DNA from: Streptomyces sp. ALI-76-A
Lineage (GTDB): Bacteria; Actinomycetota; Actinomycetes; Streptomycetales; Streptomycetaceae
Length of the DNA stretch: 64,000 nucleotides
Reading direction: 5' to 3'
Assembly (NCBI RefSeq): GCF_030287445.1
Contig: NZ_JASVWB010000004.1
Span: 744,001 to 808,000, forward strand
Part shown: in pieces, positions 38,827 through 48,630 of the stretch
Layout: each line of letters opens with the position of its first letter
Numbering within the stretch: the first letter of the stretch is position 1
Position numbers and translations under genes: made by a program
The notes under the pieces: generated by a model
Seen by the model: the letters and a program-made list of their open reading frames with translations, nothing else
Told to the model about the DNA's origin: nothing
The model's database searches: none

Positions 38827-41800
38827 TCAGCCGCCCGCGATGCTCTCCTCCGCATGGTTGCCGAGCCGGTCTCCGAGGTAGAGGCATCCCGCCGCGGCGA
38901 GGAATCCGACGCCGCCGGTCGCCAGCCCCGCGGCCCCGGCGAGCGTGGTGCACGACGCCTGGGCCGCCGCTCCGACCGCGGCTCCCGCCGCGATGCCCCA
39001 CAGCTTCTTGTAGTTGCCTTCCTGGGCGGCCATGCCGCCTTGGACGGCCGACTTGACGTCGAGGATGTCGCCGATGGTGTCGAGGACCCAGTAGGTGCCG
39101 CTCGGGTCGATGCGGTTGAGCGGATCGCCCTCCGCGTACAGGTACGGGTTCTTCTCCTGACCGGAGGGGTCGGGCTGGGTGAAGCGGCTGATCTGCGGGT
39201 CGTAGTAGCGGGCGCCGAAGTGGTAGAGGCCCGTGGGGTCCTGGTAGCCGCCTGTGAACCGGTAGGGCTGCGGCACGGATTCGGTGGTGCCCGTCCGGCT
39301 GATCCCGGTGGGCGTGTAGCGGTAGGTGTTCACCTGCTTGCCGCTCTCGTCCACCAGACCGGTGACGGAGCCGAGGGCGTCGGTCAGGTAGTAGTAGTTC
39401 TTCCCGCCGGTCGTCAGGGAGTTGAGCGTGCCGCCGGGTTCGCGGATGAACTCGGTGTCCTTGCCCGCGACGGTCTGTCCGGACAGGCCCAGGGGGCCGT
39501 TGTGGAAGACGGTGCCGCCCAGCCGGGTGCGCTCGCTGCTGTCGGTGCTGGCGTACTGGGCACCGTACGTGGTGCCGCCGACGGTCAGTGACTTCAGCTG
39601 GCTGAAGTCGGTGTACTGCTCGGCGGTGCGGGTCGCCTCGGGGGTCGGGGCGCCCGCGGTCTCGTTGCCCGCCTTGTCGTAGGACCAGTTGCTGGTGATG
39701 CCGTTGCGGGCGATCAGCTGGGAGGCGTCGTCGTAGGTGTAGACGGTGGCGCCGGGGCAGCCGGGAATGGCGCCCTGGGAGAGCAGGTTGCCGGCCGGGT
39801 CGTGGCAGTACTGCCAGGACGTCTTGCGGCCCGACGCCTCGATCTCCTCGGCCAGGGAGGCGCGGCCGGCGGAGTCGTACTGGTAGGCGGTCCTGGTCCG
39901 GGTGAGGTTGTCCGTGAGGGAGCGGATCTTGACGCCGTCCAGGGACTCGGTGCCGGCCGTGTAGGCGTAGGTGTACGACAGGTCACTGGTGATGCGGCCG
40001 GACGGCGCGATGTTCCTGATGTTCTGCGGGCGGCCTGAGTTGTCCAGCGTCACCGACTGCACGGTGCCGCCCGGGTAGGTGGTCTTGGTGCGCGCGTCGT
40101 TGTTGTCGTACTCGTACGCGGTCTTCTTGTTCGTGGGTCCGGTCAGGACGGTGAGCCGGTTGGCGGCGTCCCACTCGTAGTCGGTGACGCCTCCGGGATC
40201 GGTGTAGGTGTCGACGTTGCCGTCGGCGGTGTACGCCAGCACGGTCTGCGAGCCGTCCTGCAGGGTGCGGATCGTCTCCCGGCTGAGCGCGTCGAACCGG
40301 TAGGTCTGCACACCGGTGACATCGGTGCGGCTGGTGAGGTTGCCGTCGCCGTCGTAGAGGTAGGACACCGTGGACTGCGGGGTCGTGACCTTGGTGACCC
40401 GGTCACGGTCGTCATAGGTGTAGACGGTCTTCACGCCCCGCCCGTCCGTGGCCGTGGCGGTGCGTCCGAGCGCGTCGTACGTGTACGTGGTCGGGTTCTG
40501 CGGAGCGGGTGGCGTGGCCGTGATGAGGTTGCCCTGTCCGTCGTAACGGAACGACGTCTTCTTGTTGTTGGCGTCGCTGGCCGAGCAGGTCTGGCCCTGG
40601 AAGCCGCCGCAGGTGGGCGTGGCCTCGTTGTGGGTGAACGTACGAGTGCCGCCGCCGGTGCCCGTGGTGGTCACGGTCCTGGTGTTGCCGGCCGTGTCGT
40701 AGGTGAACTCGGTCTTCTCGCCGTCGGGGCCGTTGGCGGTGGAGGGCACGTCCGCGCCGGCGATCGTCTGCCAACTGCCGGTGGCCGTGGCGCCGGTGGG
40801 CAGCTTGGCCGAGGTCGGGTTGTTGCGGGTGTCCCAGCCGTACGTGGTGACGTTGCCGCCGGGGCCGCCGTTGCCGGTGCCCATCGCGTCGGTGGCCGTC
40901 TGCACCAGGTGGTCCTTGTAGGTCTTCGACCGTTCGTGCTTCAGCCCGTCGACGGTCTTGGTGACCTCGCCGTCGGCGTTGTGGTGGTACTCGCTGGTGT
41001 GGCCCAGCGGATCGGTGACGGTGGTGACGCCCGCGTCATGAGGGGTGGCGCCGGTGTAGGAGTAGGCGTACGTCGGTCCGGAGCCGCCGCCGGTCTCGGA
41101 GTAACGGCGCAGAGAGGTCACCCGGTCCTGGCCGTCGTAGGTGAGCACCGCGGACCTGGACTCCGACGTGGTCAGCTTCACCAGCCGGCCGTCGCCGTCG
41201 TAGGCGAACGTCGTCGCCTCGCCCTCGGTGTCGACCGTGCGGGTCAGCCGGCCGGTGCCGGCGTCCAGTTCGTACCCGGCGGTGCGTCCGCCGTTGTCCT
41301 TCGCCTGCCACTTCGTGCTGCTGGTGCGGGTCAGGTCGATCCAGCGGCCGGAGCGCGTCTCGGTCAGTCTGAACCCGGTGGGGGCTCCGGAGGAGTCCTG
41401 GTGGGCGGTGACGGTGACGGAGCCGTTGTTGCGGTCGCTGACCTTGGTGAGGCGGCCGTCCGCGCCGTAGGTGTCCGCCAGGCCCGAGGAGCGGTCGGTG
41501 AGGGTGTAGGTGCCGTCCGCGTTCCCGCGCAGGTCCTTGGAGTATCCGGACGGGGTGGTGAAGGTGCCGTCGGCGTTCCTGGCGTACTCGACGGTCGCGC
41601 CGGTGTCGTCGTAGTGCAGGACCTCGTTGGTGAAGGACAGGTCCAGCCTGCGCTCGTATCCCAGCCACCACTGCTCGTCGACCTGGCCGTAGGGGGCGTC
41701 CAGGGAGTTGTAGGTGCGGGTGAGCTGGAGGCTCTGGCCGACGCCCGCGATGTCGAAGTCGGTGGCGGCCAGCATGAAGTTGCCGGTCGAGTAGTCGATC

Positions 41801-42228
41801 CGGCCGACGAGTGCGTCGGTGACGCGGAAGTCGCTGATCTGGTGCCAGGGCACGGCACCCTGCCCCTGCGGCACATAGCGCTCGATCTCCGCGTCGCCGG
41901 ATCGCGAGGGCGCCGGCTCCTGCCCGCGCAGTCGCCTCTCCTCGCGCTGCTGCCAGGCACGTTCGCCGGCATCGGGAGCGGACGAGGGAAGGGAACGCGG
42001 AGGTCTGGTGACGCCCACGCGCACGGGGGGCATCTCCGCGGGCGTGCTTCCGCCCCAGTGTGAATCCGGGGTGTCCGTGGGCCGGGCGTGCGGTGCCGCG
42101 ACGGCGGGTGCGACGCCGGCCGTCAGGGCGAGCGTGACCAACAGTGAGGTCAGTGACAGTGCGGACCGGGCGCGTCCGCGCCGTCGCCGGGTGGCGTCTG
42201 GTGACGCCGGGGACGACGGAAGGTGCAT
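38827..42228 (-). CDS. secreted RHS/YD-repeat protein with hydrophobic C-terminal tip
   Basis: An 1133-residue protein. A basic N-terminus and hydrophobic segment (SLTSLLVTLALTAGVAPAVA) make an export signal; an N-terminal domain (LTRTYNSLDAPYG, WWLGYERRLDLSF) is followed by many YD repeats (for example YAYDGDGRLVKLT-like units). The conserved RHS core ends with RFTGGYQDPTGLYHFGARYY, FTQPDPSG and NRIDPSG near 1041-1044. The remaining 89 residues are the variable tip: an amphipathic stretch (VLDTIGDILDVKSAVQ) and Gly/Ala-rich hydrophobic segments (GIAAGAAVGAAAQA and LAGAAGLATGGVGFLAAAG). RHS shells encapsulate and deliver tip toxins. This tip has no recognisable nuclease motif and looks membrane-seeking. 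The 39-residue membrane protein lies directly downstream. Confidence 0.93.
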   Translation of the reverse strand: MHLPSSPASPDATRRRRGRARSALSLTSLLVTLALTAGVAPAVAAPHARPTDTPDSHWGGSTPAEMPPVRVGVTRPPRSLPSSAPDAGERAWQQREERRLRGQEPAPSRSGDAEIERYVPQGQGAVPWHQISDFRVTDALVGRIDYSTGNFMLAATDFDIAGVGQSLQLTRTYNSLDAPYGQVDEQWWLGYERRLDLSFTNEVLHYDDTGATVEYARNADGTFTTPSGYSKDLRGNADGTYTLTDRSSGLADTYGADGRLTKVSDRNNGSVTVTAHQDSSGAPTGFRLTETRSGRWIDLTRTSSTKWQAKDNGGRTAGYELDAGTGRLTRTVDTEGEATTFAYDGDGRLVKLTTSESRSAVLTYDGQDRVTSLRRYSETGGGSGPTYAYSYTGATPHDAGVTTVTDPLGHTSEYHHNADGEVTKTVDGLKHERSKTYKDHLVQTATDAMGTGNGGPGGNVTTYGWDTRNNPTSAKLPTGATATGSWQTIAGADVPSTANGPDGEKTEFTYDTAGNTRTVTTTGTGGGTRTFTHNEATPTCGGFQGQTCSASDANNKKTSFRYDGQGNLITATPPAPQNPTTYTYDALGRTATATDGRGVKTVYTYDDRDRVTKVTTPQSTVSYLYDGDGNLTSRTDVTGVQTYRFDALSRETIRTLQDGSQTVLAYTADGNVDTYTDPGGVTDYEWDAANRLTVLTGPTNKKTAYEYDNNDARTKTTYPGGTVQSVTLDNSGRPQNIRNIAPSGRITSDLSYTYAYTAGTESLDGVKIRSLTDNLTRTRTAYQYDSAGRASLAEEIEASGRKTSWQYCHDPAGNLLSQGAIPGCPGATVYTYDDASQLIARNGITSNWSYDKAGNETAGAPTPEATRTAEQYTDFSQLKSLTVGGTTYGAQYASTDSSERTRLGGTVFHNGPLGLSGQTVAGKDTEFIREPGGTLNSLTTGGKNYYYLTDALGSVTGLVDESGKQVNTYRYTPTGISRTGTTESVPQPYRFTGGYQDPTGLYHFGARYYDPQISRFTQPDPSGQEKNPYLYAEGDPLNRIDPSGTYWVLDTIGDILDVKSAVQGGMAAQEGNYKKLWGIAAGAAVGAAAQASCTTLAGAAGLATGGVGFLAAAGCLYLGDRLGNHAEESIAGG

Positions 42229-42667
42229 TGTTCCCCCTAGTGGAGACGTGTCCGGCGCCGTGGGACGCCGAACGAAGCCAAGAGATCACACCCTGACCGA
42301 ATATCCGCCGGAGGCAATACCGGGACGAACGGTTGTGCCGATATCCGGTCATCCTCCGAGGCGTTTTCCATGGCGAGGCGCAGGTGGCGCCGGAACGCCG
42401 ATCGGGAATCGCCCGGACCTCCGTCTTCGGAAAGGCGAGAAACATGCCCCGGAATTACGCGTTCCACGGACGGTGACGCCGAGAAGGCTTTCCCTTCGCG
42501 GGACCCGCGCGGGCCGCCTTTCCGTCTGGCATCACGCACGGAAGCTGTCTCCCACTTCCCTGCGGGGTCCGGCACCACAGGCATATCGCTTCGGCGGAAT
42601 ACTCCCTTCCTCCCCGTGTCGTTGCTACGGTGGCGAATGCATCGACATCGAAAGAGGAGGAAGATCC
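42229..42667. other. 439-bp divergent intergenic region
   Basis: Between the RHS gene and the TTA-containing I36-type gene. It ends in an excellent ribosome-binding site (gaaagaggaggaagatcc) for the GTG at 42668. No operator recognised. Confidence 0.4.
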
Positions 42668-43042
42668 GTGCGTAAGAGCTTATTCGCTGCCCTGGCTGTT
42701 TCGGCCGCGTTCTCGGGCGTGCTCGCAGCGTCAGTCACCGCGTCCGCGGAACCCGACCCTCCAGGATGCGAGAAGGGATTCTTCTGTATATACGCAGGTG
42801 AGGGGCAGACTGGTCAGCTGCTGGTGAAGTCCGAAGGAGACTGGACGGGCAGCGTCAGCGGCAGATCCGTCTTCAACAACGGCGTGGAGTTCCCAGGCGA
42901 AGATCACATCCAGCTCACCTGGACGTACAACGGCGGCACGTACGAGGAATGCCTGCACTACAATCCTGGGCCCGGCGAATACAAATGGAACTTCACCACC
43001 GGTGTGGTGTTCACGAAGGCCGTATGGCGAGGCGAATGCTGA
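42668..43042 (+). CDS. secreted peptidase-inhibitor I36-like protein with a TTA codon
   Basis: A 124-residue protein. GTG at 42668 follows an ideal ribosome-binding site and begins a signal peptide (MRKSLFAALAVSAAFSGVLA ... ASA-EPD). The mature part has PGCEKGFFCIYAGEGQTGQL and later NNGVEF, the layout of Streptomyces I36 (SMI-like) metalloprotease inhibitors, with four Cys including the terminal GEC. Codon 5 is TTA, the rare leucine codon read by the bldA tRNA, so production should be tied to differentiation. It stands alone, divergent from the RHS gene. Confidence 0.82.
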   Translation: MRKSLFAALAVSAAFSGVLAASVTASAEPDPPGCEKGFFCIYAGEGQTGQLLVKSEGDWTGSVSGRSVFNNGVEFPGEDHIQLTWTYNGGTYEECLHYNPGPGEYKWNFTTGVVFTKAVWRGEC

Positions 43043-43060
43043 AGTGATCTCACGCCTCCT

Positions 43061-43118
43061 CCGGTACTCCGCGGGGCTTCTGCGGTCGCAGAGTGATGGC
43101 AAGGCTTCGGAGTACCGG
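43061..43118 (+). terminator. inverted repeat after the I36-type gene
   Basis: Arms ccggtactccg (43061-43071) and cggagtaccgg (43108-43118) pair perfectly over 11 bp with a 36-nt loop, 18 bp downstream of the stop. A large-loop terminator or a protein-binding site are both possible. Confidence 0.5.
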
Positions 43119-43337
43119 TGGGGGCGTTCCTTGCGGGTCGCTCCTCGGGCACAGGCGTAGGTACAGGTAGTGGAGAAGTGCAATCTCCGGCTCGCTTCTG
43201 CCAGCTGCCGTAATCGCTGAGGAGATTTTGGCTTCGCTGTCCCGACCAGCGCACTCGTCAATGTGGGAGTGGACGGGAACATACTTCGTTCGGTCATGGC
43301 AGGCATAAAAGCCGCCGCAGTCAGGGCAGCCCGCACA

Positions 43338-43384
<47 letters not shown>

Positions 43385-43558
43385 CCTGTGCGCCGGCCTC
43401 ATGCCGCTCGGACACGAGAGTAGGCCGAGGCGAGCGGGACACGAGAGGTGTTTCGGCCCTCGCCGAAGGTCGGGCCCGACGGCATCGTGGTTGTCACGCC
43501 GCGCGTTCTTCGGAGAAGGTGGGGAACATGAGGTAGCAGCCGTTCGGGGGGCACGCTG

Positions 43559-44587
43559 ATGCTGCGCATCCATTTCACTGCGGAGGACCTCGGCAGGATT
43601 CGCCTGGCGACAGGGCCGGATCCCGCGTGGGAGGCTCTGCTCAGTCTCCATGTCCTCGGCGCACGTGACGTCGACCTCGACGTGCACGCCTGGCGCACGC
43701 GTGTCAGGTCGTCGCTGGACGTGGCTTCCCGGCCGCTGCTTCGCCTCGCACCGCCGCGCGGGTACTCGCCCGACTTCCTGACACCGGCCGAAGGCACCAC
43801 GGACCCCGACGCGGCCGCCGAGGCGATCGCGTCCACGTCTCCCGTGCGGCTGCGCACCGACATGACGGCACTCGCCGAACAGCAGCAGATGCCCTCGTGG
43901 GCAGACGCCCTGGCGTCGGGCAGGCCAGCGGCGCGGCGGGGCCTGGGCACCGCCCTGCGCCGCTATCACCGGCAGGCACTGTCCCCGTACTGGCCGCAGA
44001 TCGCAGCGACGGTGGACGCCGAACTGTCCGCGCGGGCCAGGTCGTTCCTCACCGGCGGGACCGAACAGTTGCTCAACAGTCTGCATCCGGCGGTGCGTTG
44101 GCGCGCGCCGATCCTGCACGTCACCTATCCCCGGGACCAGGACGTCCACCTCGACGGACGCGGACTACGGCTCGTGCCCTCCTACTTCTGCCGGGGTGCT
44201 CCCATCACACTGCGGGACCCGTCCCTCTCTCCGGTACTGGTGTATCCGGCGAGCCGCGGCATCGACTCCCTGCGGCCCGGCGGCGCCGTGAGGAAGGCCG
44301 ACGCCCTCGACAGACTCCTCGGTCGCACCCGGGCCGCGACCCTCGTCACGATCGCCGAGACCCAGTACGCGACCGGCAGCGAGATAGCCCGCCGGCTGAG
44401 CATCTCACCGGCATCGGCCAGCGAACACGCGAGCGTACTGCGCGAGGCGGGCCTGATCGACAGTCTGCGCGTACGCAACACCATCCGTCACGTGCTCACC
44501 CCCTTGGGGGCGGACCTCCTCGAAGGAAGGGCGGCGGCATCGCCCGTCGGCGCTGAGTCCGCGCCGACGCGGGGGACAGGCCGCTGA
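43559..44587 (+). CDS. ArsR-like winged-helix transcriptional regulator
   Basis: A 342-residue protein of the larger ArsR-like regulators common in Streptomyces (DUF5937-type architecture, from family memory). The N-terminal 240 residues form an uncharacterised domain (MLRIHFTAEDLGRIRLA ... DVHLDGRGLRLVPSYF); the C-terminus (about 255-325) is the winged helix (RTRAATLVTIAETQYATGSE, RRLSISPASASEHASVLREA). The start at 43559 sits after a weak ribosome-binding site. No co-directional partner follows, so it is probably an autonomous regulator. Confidence 0.83.
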   Translation: MLRIHFTAEDLGRIRLATGPDPAWEALLSLHVLGARDVDLDVHAWRTRVRSSLDVASRPLLRLAPPRGYSPDFLTPAEGTTDPDAAAEAIASTSPVRLRTDMTALAEQQQMPSWADALASGRPAARRGLGTALRRYHRQALSPYWPQIAATVDAELSARARSFLTGGTEQLLNSLHPAVRWRAPILHVTYPRDQDVHLDGRGLRLVPSYFCRGAPITLRDPSLSPVLVYPASRGIDSLRPGGAVRKADALDRLLGRTRAATLVTIAETQYATGSEIARRLSISPASASEHASVLREAGLIDSLRVRNTIRHVLTPLGADLLEGRAAASPVGAESAPTRGTGR

Positions 44588-45696
44588 GGCGCTGAGATCC
44601 CGTTCCGCTCGGTGCGGTGCGGTGCCGTGCTGTGCCGTGCCGTCTGGACCGTTGTCCGCCACGAGTCGAGCCAGTTCACGTGGGCGCAGGCAGCGCAGGC
44701 AGCGCAGGCAATAGGGGAGAGGTGCTCTCCTTCGTCGAGCACCACGGCGCTGCCCGTCACGTCGACACCGAGCAGACCGGGAGGCCGCGCGCAGGTGGGT
44801 CCGCCCAGCCGGCCACCACGGCTCGCTCGGCGGGTCACGGGCGGCCTGGCGGCGGCCGTGGATCGCTTGTGGCCCTGCCGCCCAGGCGGGATGCCGTACT
44901 TGTGCTGGCACGCCTCGGCGAAGGCGCACATCGAGGCATGGATCTCCCACCCCTGCGAACCGAGACACTCGCTCAGGTCCAGCTGGGCATCGCCGCCGGT
45001 CCGCTGCTCCGGACCGTGCGGCGCGCTCTCCTCGGTCCCGCCCTGGGGACGGCTCCCGCGCCCTGCCGTCACTGCACGCGCCGGCCCCACCGTGTGGGCG
45101 TCTTTGGGGAGACGCCATAGCGGGCGAGCGATGCGATCAAGCCGGCGCAGCTGAACGCTCGCGGATACGTGTCGCGCCGCGCTGCATGTTCGTTGTCACG
45201 TCTTCGAGCACGAACCAGATGACCAGGTGGAGTTGGTTCCACAAGTCCGCGACCGGGGTGATGACCCGTCGCAGTGTCCAACAGCATGGTCCTGCCCTGG
45301 GGGTGCCGTCCGAGATGTCGGCGACCACGTCCGGCTGGGTGCGGACGGCCGCGGCGGTGGTCTGCGTGAAGACGGTGCGGGTGGTGGGGGTGACCATCCA
45401 AGAGGTCGCGCTGAGCGGCGATGAGACCGATCCGTCGGCTCGCCGCCTGTCGTAGTGGCCCCGGGCGCGGGGTGACTTGCCCACGCCACGCGTCCGGAAC
45501 TCCGCCGCGCGACGGGCCAGTTCACGCGCTGGCCGCCCGGCAGGAGCCTCTCGGTCCCAGCCCGGCGGTTCACCGCGGGGACGACCCGGATGCGACTCTG
45601 GTCGCACAGGGGACACCTCGGACTGCGACTCCAGTCGCATGCGATGACGACCCGGGATCGATGTGGCGTCGCGTGTTCCGCCCCGAGGATGGCCGG
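44588..45696. other. 1.1-kb stretch with no convincing gene
   Basis: Contains three tandem copies of gcgcaggca at 44684-44710 and CG-rich simple sequence at 44610-44640. A minus-strand frame across 44488-45090 has a CxxCxxCAHVNW cysteine cluster that partly comes from that repeat, and another minus frame (45137-45640) includes DLWNQLHLVIWFVLEDV. I recognise neither; either may be the decayed remains of a small gene. Confidence 0.4.
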
Positions 45697-46424
45697 GTGA
45701 CCGAGATCATCGCAAGGCTGTCCATGTCCCCTCTGGAATTCCTTGCCTTGCTGGGTGCCGTCGCGCTGGCTTCCCCCCGCTGCCCGTCCACGTGTCACGA
45801 CCGTGGCGGGGGCGTCTCTCGTGCTGTCCGCGATCGTGCTGGCTGTGGTGGGGGTCCGCTGGCAGATGTTCCCGGTACTGGCAGGCGCTGCCTTCGTGTT
45901 GCCGTTCGCCCTGTCTCCCCTGCTGCGACGCCGTACCGGCCGGCCGGCGTGGCGGGCCCGATGGTGGCTGGCGTTGCCGGGGTCGGTGTCCTGCGTCGGC
46001 CTGATCGCCACGGGTCCGGTGGCCGCCTGGGCCTTTCCTGTACCCGTGTTCCCCGAGCCGTCGGGCCGTTTCGCGGTCGGTACCCGCGTGGTGCAGTGGG
46101 CCGACTCACGTCGCCCCGAGAGCTTCACCGCCGATCGGCACGACCGGCGTACGGTCGTGGTCCAGCTCTGGTATCCCGCGCGGAACAGCCCCGCGGGCGC
46201 GCAGCCGGCCCAATACCTCGGACGTACGGAGCACGAGGCGCGCACGGTTTCCGATGCCCTCGCCCGCCAGGTGGGCCTGCCTGGCTTCCTGGTCGACGGC
46301 GTCCCGCGTGCCCACTCCTGTTCGGTCTTCGACGCCCCGGTGGCCGGTGGGGGCGGACGGTTCCCGGTCGTGCTGTTCTCTCCCGGATCGGGCGGAGTGC
46401 GCACCCAGAACACCGCGTACACCT
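45697..46424 (+). pseudogene. truncated and frameshifted membrane-anchored PAF-acetylhydrolase-like gene
   Basis: GTG at 45697 begins MTEIIARLSMSPLEFLALLG. Near 45780 the sense passes to another frame: a second and third membrane span (GASLVLSAIVLAVVGVRW, VLAGAAFVLPFALSPLL), then the start of an alpha/beta hydrolase (RTVVVQLWYPARNSPAGAQP, FPVVLFSPGSGG). The frame then breaks at about 46424, before the nucleophile Ser motif, at a junction with an unrelated protein. The whole catalytic half is therefore missing. The layout suits platelet-activating-factor acetylhydrolase-like Streptomyces proteins. Confidence 0.65.
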
Positions 46425-46811
46425 CAACGGGATCGAGGCGACACCCGACGGCAAGACCCTGGTCGTCGGTCACTTCACGAACCAGCGGATCTACACGATC
46501 AACCCGCGCACCGGGGCCTCCAAGCTCATCAAGGGCATCAAGGCACCCAACGCCGACGGCCTCGTGCTCCACGGCCGACGGCTGTGGGTGTCCCAGAGCT
46601 TCGGCAACAAGATCTCCCGCTTCAGGCTCAGCGGCGATCTGAGCCGTGGCACCCTCGAGAAGGAGAGCAACAGCCCGGCCTTCGGCATCCCGGCCACGGC
46701 GGCGCGTTTCGGCAACCTGCTCGCCGCGGTGAACACGCACTTCGACACCCGTCCCAGGCCGGAGGACCGCCCGCCTCACCCACCTATGAAGTGGTCGTCG
46801 TCAAGTCCTGA
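46425..46811 (+). pseudogene. C-terminal fragment of an SMP-30/NHL-like beta-propeller protein
   Basis: HLNGIEATPDGKTLVVGHFT, then TGASKLIKGIKAPNADGLV, LWVSQSFGNKISRF and AARFGNLLAAVNTHFDT are propeller blades of SMP-30/gluconolactonase-like proteins. The natural ending (YEVVVVKS, stop at 46809-46811) is in a different frame from the blades, so a frameshift lies near 46760. The first blades are absent: the fragment starts where the hydrolase remnant stops. Confidence 0.6.
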
Positions 46812-47373
46812 CTCCGGCCACGACCCATGACCGCGGGGTCGCCGCCGCGCAACAGGATGCCGCACGGCGGCGACCGCCGCCGGTCACTCGGCCGGAACCC
46901 GCGGATGGATGCGCGGCACCGGCCGATTCATAGCCGCCCCGTGACGTTCCCGCGGTCGCGAGGGATCTGACTTCTCGGATTGGTCGCGGGTCTCATCGTG
47001 GCGTGCACCTGCCGTCGGAAGCAGACCGGGGAGACCGTGCACACCTTCAACTCCGCGGAGCCGAGCTGGAAGCTGAGCCTCGGGTCGATGTCCTTGAGGC
47101 GGCACTTCGCGCGGCCAGAAGGTTACAGAAGTGCCAGAAGGTGCGTCTGCTTCGGTGTCAGCGGTCTGCCGCCCGGACTGGGTGCCGACGTTCCGGTCGG
47201 CGCGGTCACGACGTGGGTCGGTGGCTCCCGCCACGATTGCCCTGACGTCGGTGGTGTGGTGCTCGCCGTCCTGCGCCGCCGCTGTCCTGACGTCGATGGC
47301 GCGACGGCGCGGGAGTGGGACACCGGGCATCGGCGTCCGCCCAGCTCGGTGCCGATTCCTGGGCGTTCGGCCC
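46812..47373. other. 562-bp region without a recognised gene
   Basis: Lies between the propeller remnant and the end of the SDR gene. Short frames exist on both strands (for example minus-strand RPLTPKQTHLLALL near 47125-47165, which could be the remains of a regulator helix), but none carries a supported start or full domain. Confidence 0.35.
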
Positions 47374-48072
47374 TCAGGGGAGCTGCGGGTAGAGCACGGA
47401 GACGCCTCCGGCCAGTGCGGCCTGCGCCTGGCGGGAGGTGTCGTCCGCGAGGATCTCGTAGGCGCCGGCGGCGATGCCGTCGACGGCCGTCCGGGCGATG
47501 TCGGCCGGGTCCGACTTGGCTGCGTCGACTGCCCGGGTCATGTCGGTGTCCATGTAGCCGACGTGCAGGCCGGCCACGCGGATGCCCTGCTCGGCGAGTT
47601 GCACGCGCAGGGCGTTGGTCAGCGACCACTCCGCGGCCTTGGCGGCGCTGTAGGCACCGGACTGCGGGAAGCTGAACCAGGACAGGACGGACAGGATGTT
47701 CAGGATCGCGCCGCCGCCGTTGGCCGTGATCTGCGGTGCGAAGCCGCGGACCACCGACAGGGTGCCGTAGTAGTGGGTGTCCATCTCCAGGCGGATGTCG
47801 TCCAGGTCGGCGGCCAGCAGGTCGGCGCCGGTGGAGGACCCCGCGTTGTTGATCAGGATGGTCACGTCCCCGGTGGCCTCGGCGGCGGCCGCTATGGATG
47901 CGGGGTCGGTGATGTCGAGCGCGATCGGCTTGGCGCCGGGCAGGTCGACCTGGTCGGGGTCGCGGGCGCCGGCGTAGACGGTGGCACCGCGGCTGAGCAG
48001 TTCGGCGGCGAGTGCGCGGCCGAGGCCCCGGTTGGCTCCGGTGACAAGGGCGGTGCTGGTGGAGAGGTCCAT
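47374..48072 (-). CDS. short-chain dehydrogenase/reductase
   Basis: A 232-residue classical SDR. The ATG at 48072 is preceded by aggaact. It has cofactor motif TGANRGLG (11-18), DITDPAS, LINNAGSS, and the catalytic Ser-Tyr-Lys set in LSVLSWFSFPQSGAYSAAK. A Thr/Arg-rich turn (GANRG) suggests NADP(H). The substrate is not predictable. A TetR-family gene is divergent, with an intervening 633 bp containing a repeated box, so the SDR is plausibly under its control. Confidence 0.92.
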   Translation of the reverse strand: MDLSTSTALVTGANRGLGRALAAELLSRGATVYAGARDPDQVDLPGAKPIALDITDPASIAAAAEATGDVTILINNAGSSTGADLLAADLDDIRLEMDTHYYGTLSVVRGFAPQITANGGGAILNILSVLSWFSFPQSGAYSAAKAAEWSLTNALRVQLAEQGIRVAGLHVGYMDTDMTRAVDAAKSDPADIARTAVDGIAAGAYEILADDTSRQAQAALAGGVSVLYPQLP

Positions 48073-48163
48073 GAAGAGTTCCTGGTGAAGTGAGAAGGGC
48101 TCGCTGCTCGCGGCAGCCACGCCGCCGGTGTGCGGTGTGCGGTGTCGGCCGTAAGGCGGGTGG

Positions 48164-48409
48164 TCACAAAGTTGTCGTGGGCAGGTCGCGGGCGATGGTG
48201 GAGAGGTGCTCGGACGGGAAGAATTCCAGGCCGGTGATGGTGTGGTCCGGCGGCTTGCGCTCTGGGGGAGCGCCGGTCGGCCAGGGGTGAGCGTGCGGTC
48301 TGTCTCGCGAAGCGAGGGTCTTCGCCCTGATGTCCGAGGGCGGACCCGTCACGAGGGCTGTCGGTCGAGTCGTCGGCGTTGAGAACCCGTGCAGTGAAAT
48401 TACGTTCAT
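48164..48409 (-). CDS. hypothetical 81-residue ORF upstream of the SDR gene
   Basis: A minus-strand frame from ATG 48409 (MNVISLHGFSTPTTRPTALV) to GLEFFPSEHLSTIARDLP. Its start codon lies inside the AT-rich box at 48402-48419. It is co-directional with the SDR gene, 91 bp upstream. The composition is Pro/Thr-rich and I do not recognise it; it may be a leader ORF, a remnant or non-coding. Confidence 0.3.
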   Translation of the reverse strand: MNVISLHGFSTPTTRPTALVTGPPSDIRAKTLASRDRPHAHPWPTGAPPERKPPDHTITGLEFFPSEHLSTIARDLPTTTL

Positions 48410-48419
48410 AATACTATGG
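48402..48419. promoter_or_regulatory. AT-rich box 1 in the SDR-TetR intergenic region
   Basis: acgttcataatactatgg, with the imperfect palindrome CATAATACTATG in its centre. It resembles the box at 48631-48649 (16 of about 18 positions by eye) and stands out strongly from the GC-rich surroundings. It is a candidate TetR operator and/or -10 region for leftward transcription. Confidence 0.5.
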
Positions 48420-48630
48420 GGTTGCTTCGGTGATTGCAAGCGCTCTGCGCGGAGAAGGGGGCGGGCGGTGCGGTGCGCCTTGCCTTGACCGCAAGGTGGG
48501 TGCCGCCTCTTCGGCCGCCGCGAATCCGTCGAGTGCCGCGGGGGTGCCGCCCGCCGACGACCCCTGCGTGACCCACGTACCGCTCTGCGTCGAGCCCTTC
48601 GGCGCGGTGGCGCGGTCGACCCTTTGGAGT

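Noticed and set aside
44488..45090. Minus-strand ORF with a CxxCxxC cluster as a WhiB-like or zinc protein
   Set aside because: The cysteine cluster is largely produced by a 9-bp tandem repeat and no family pattern surrounds it.
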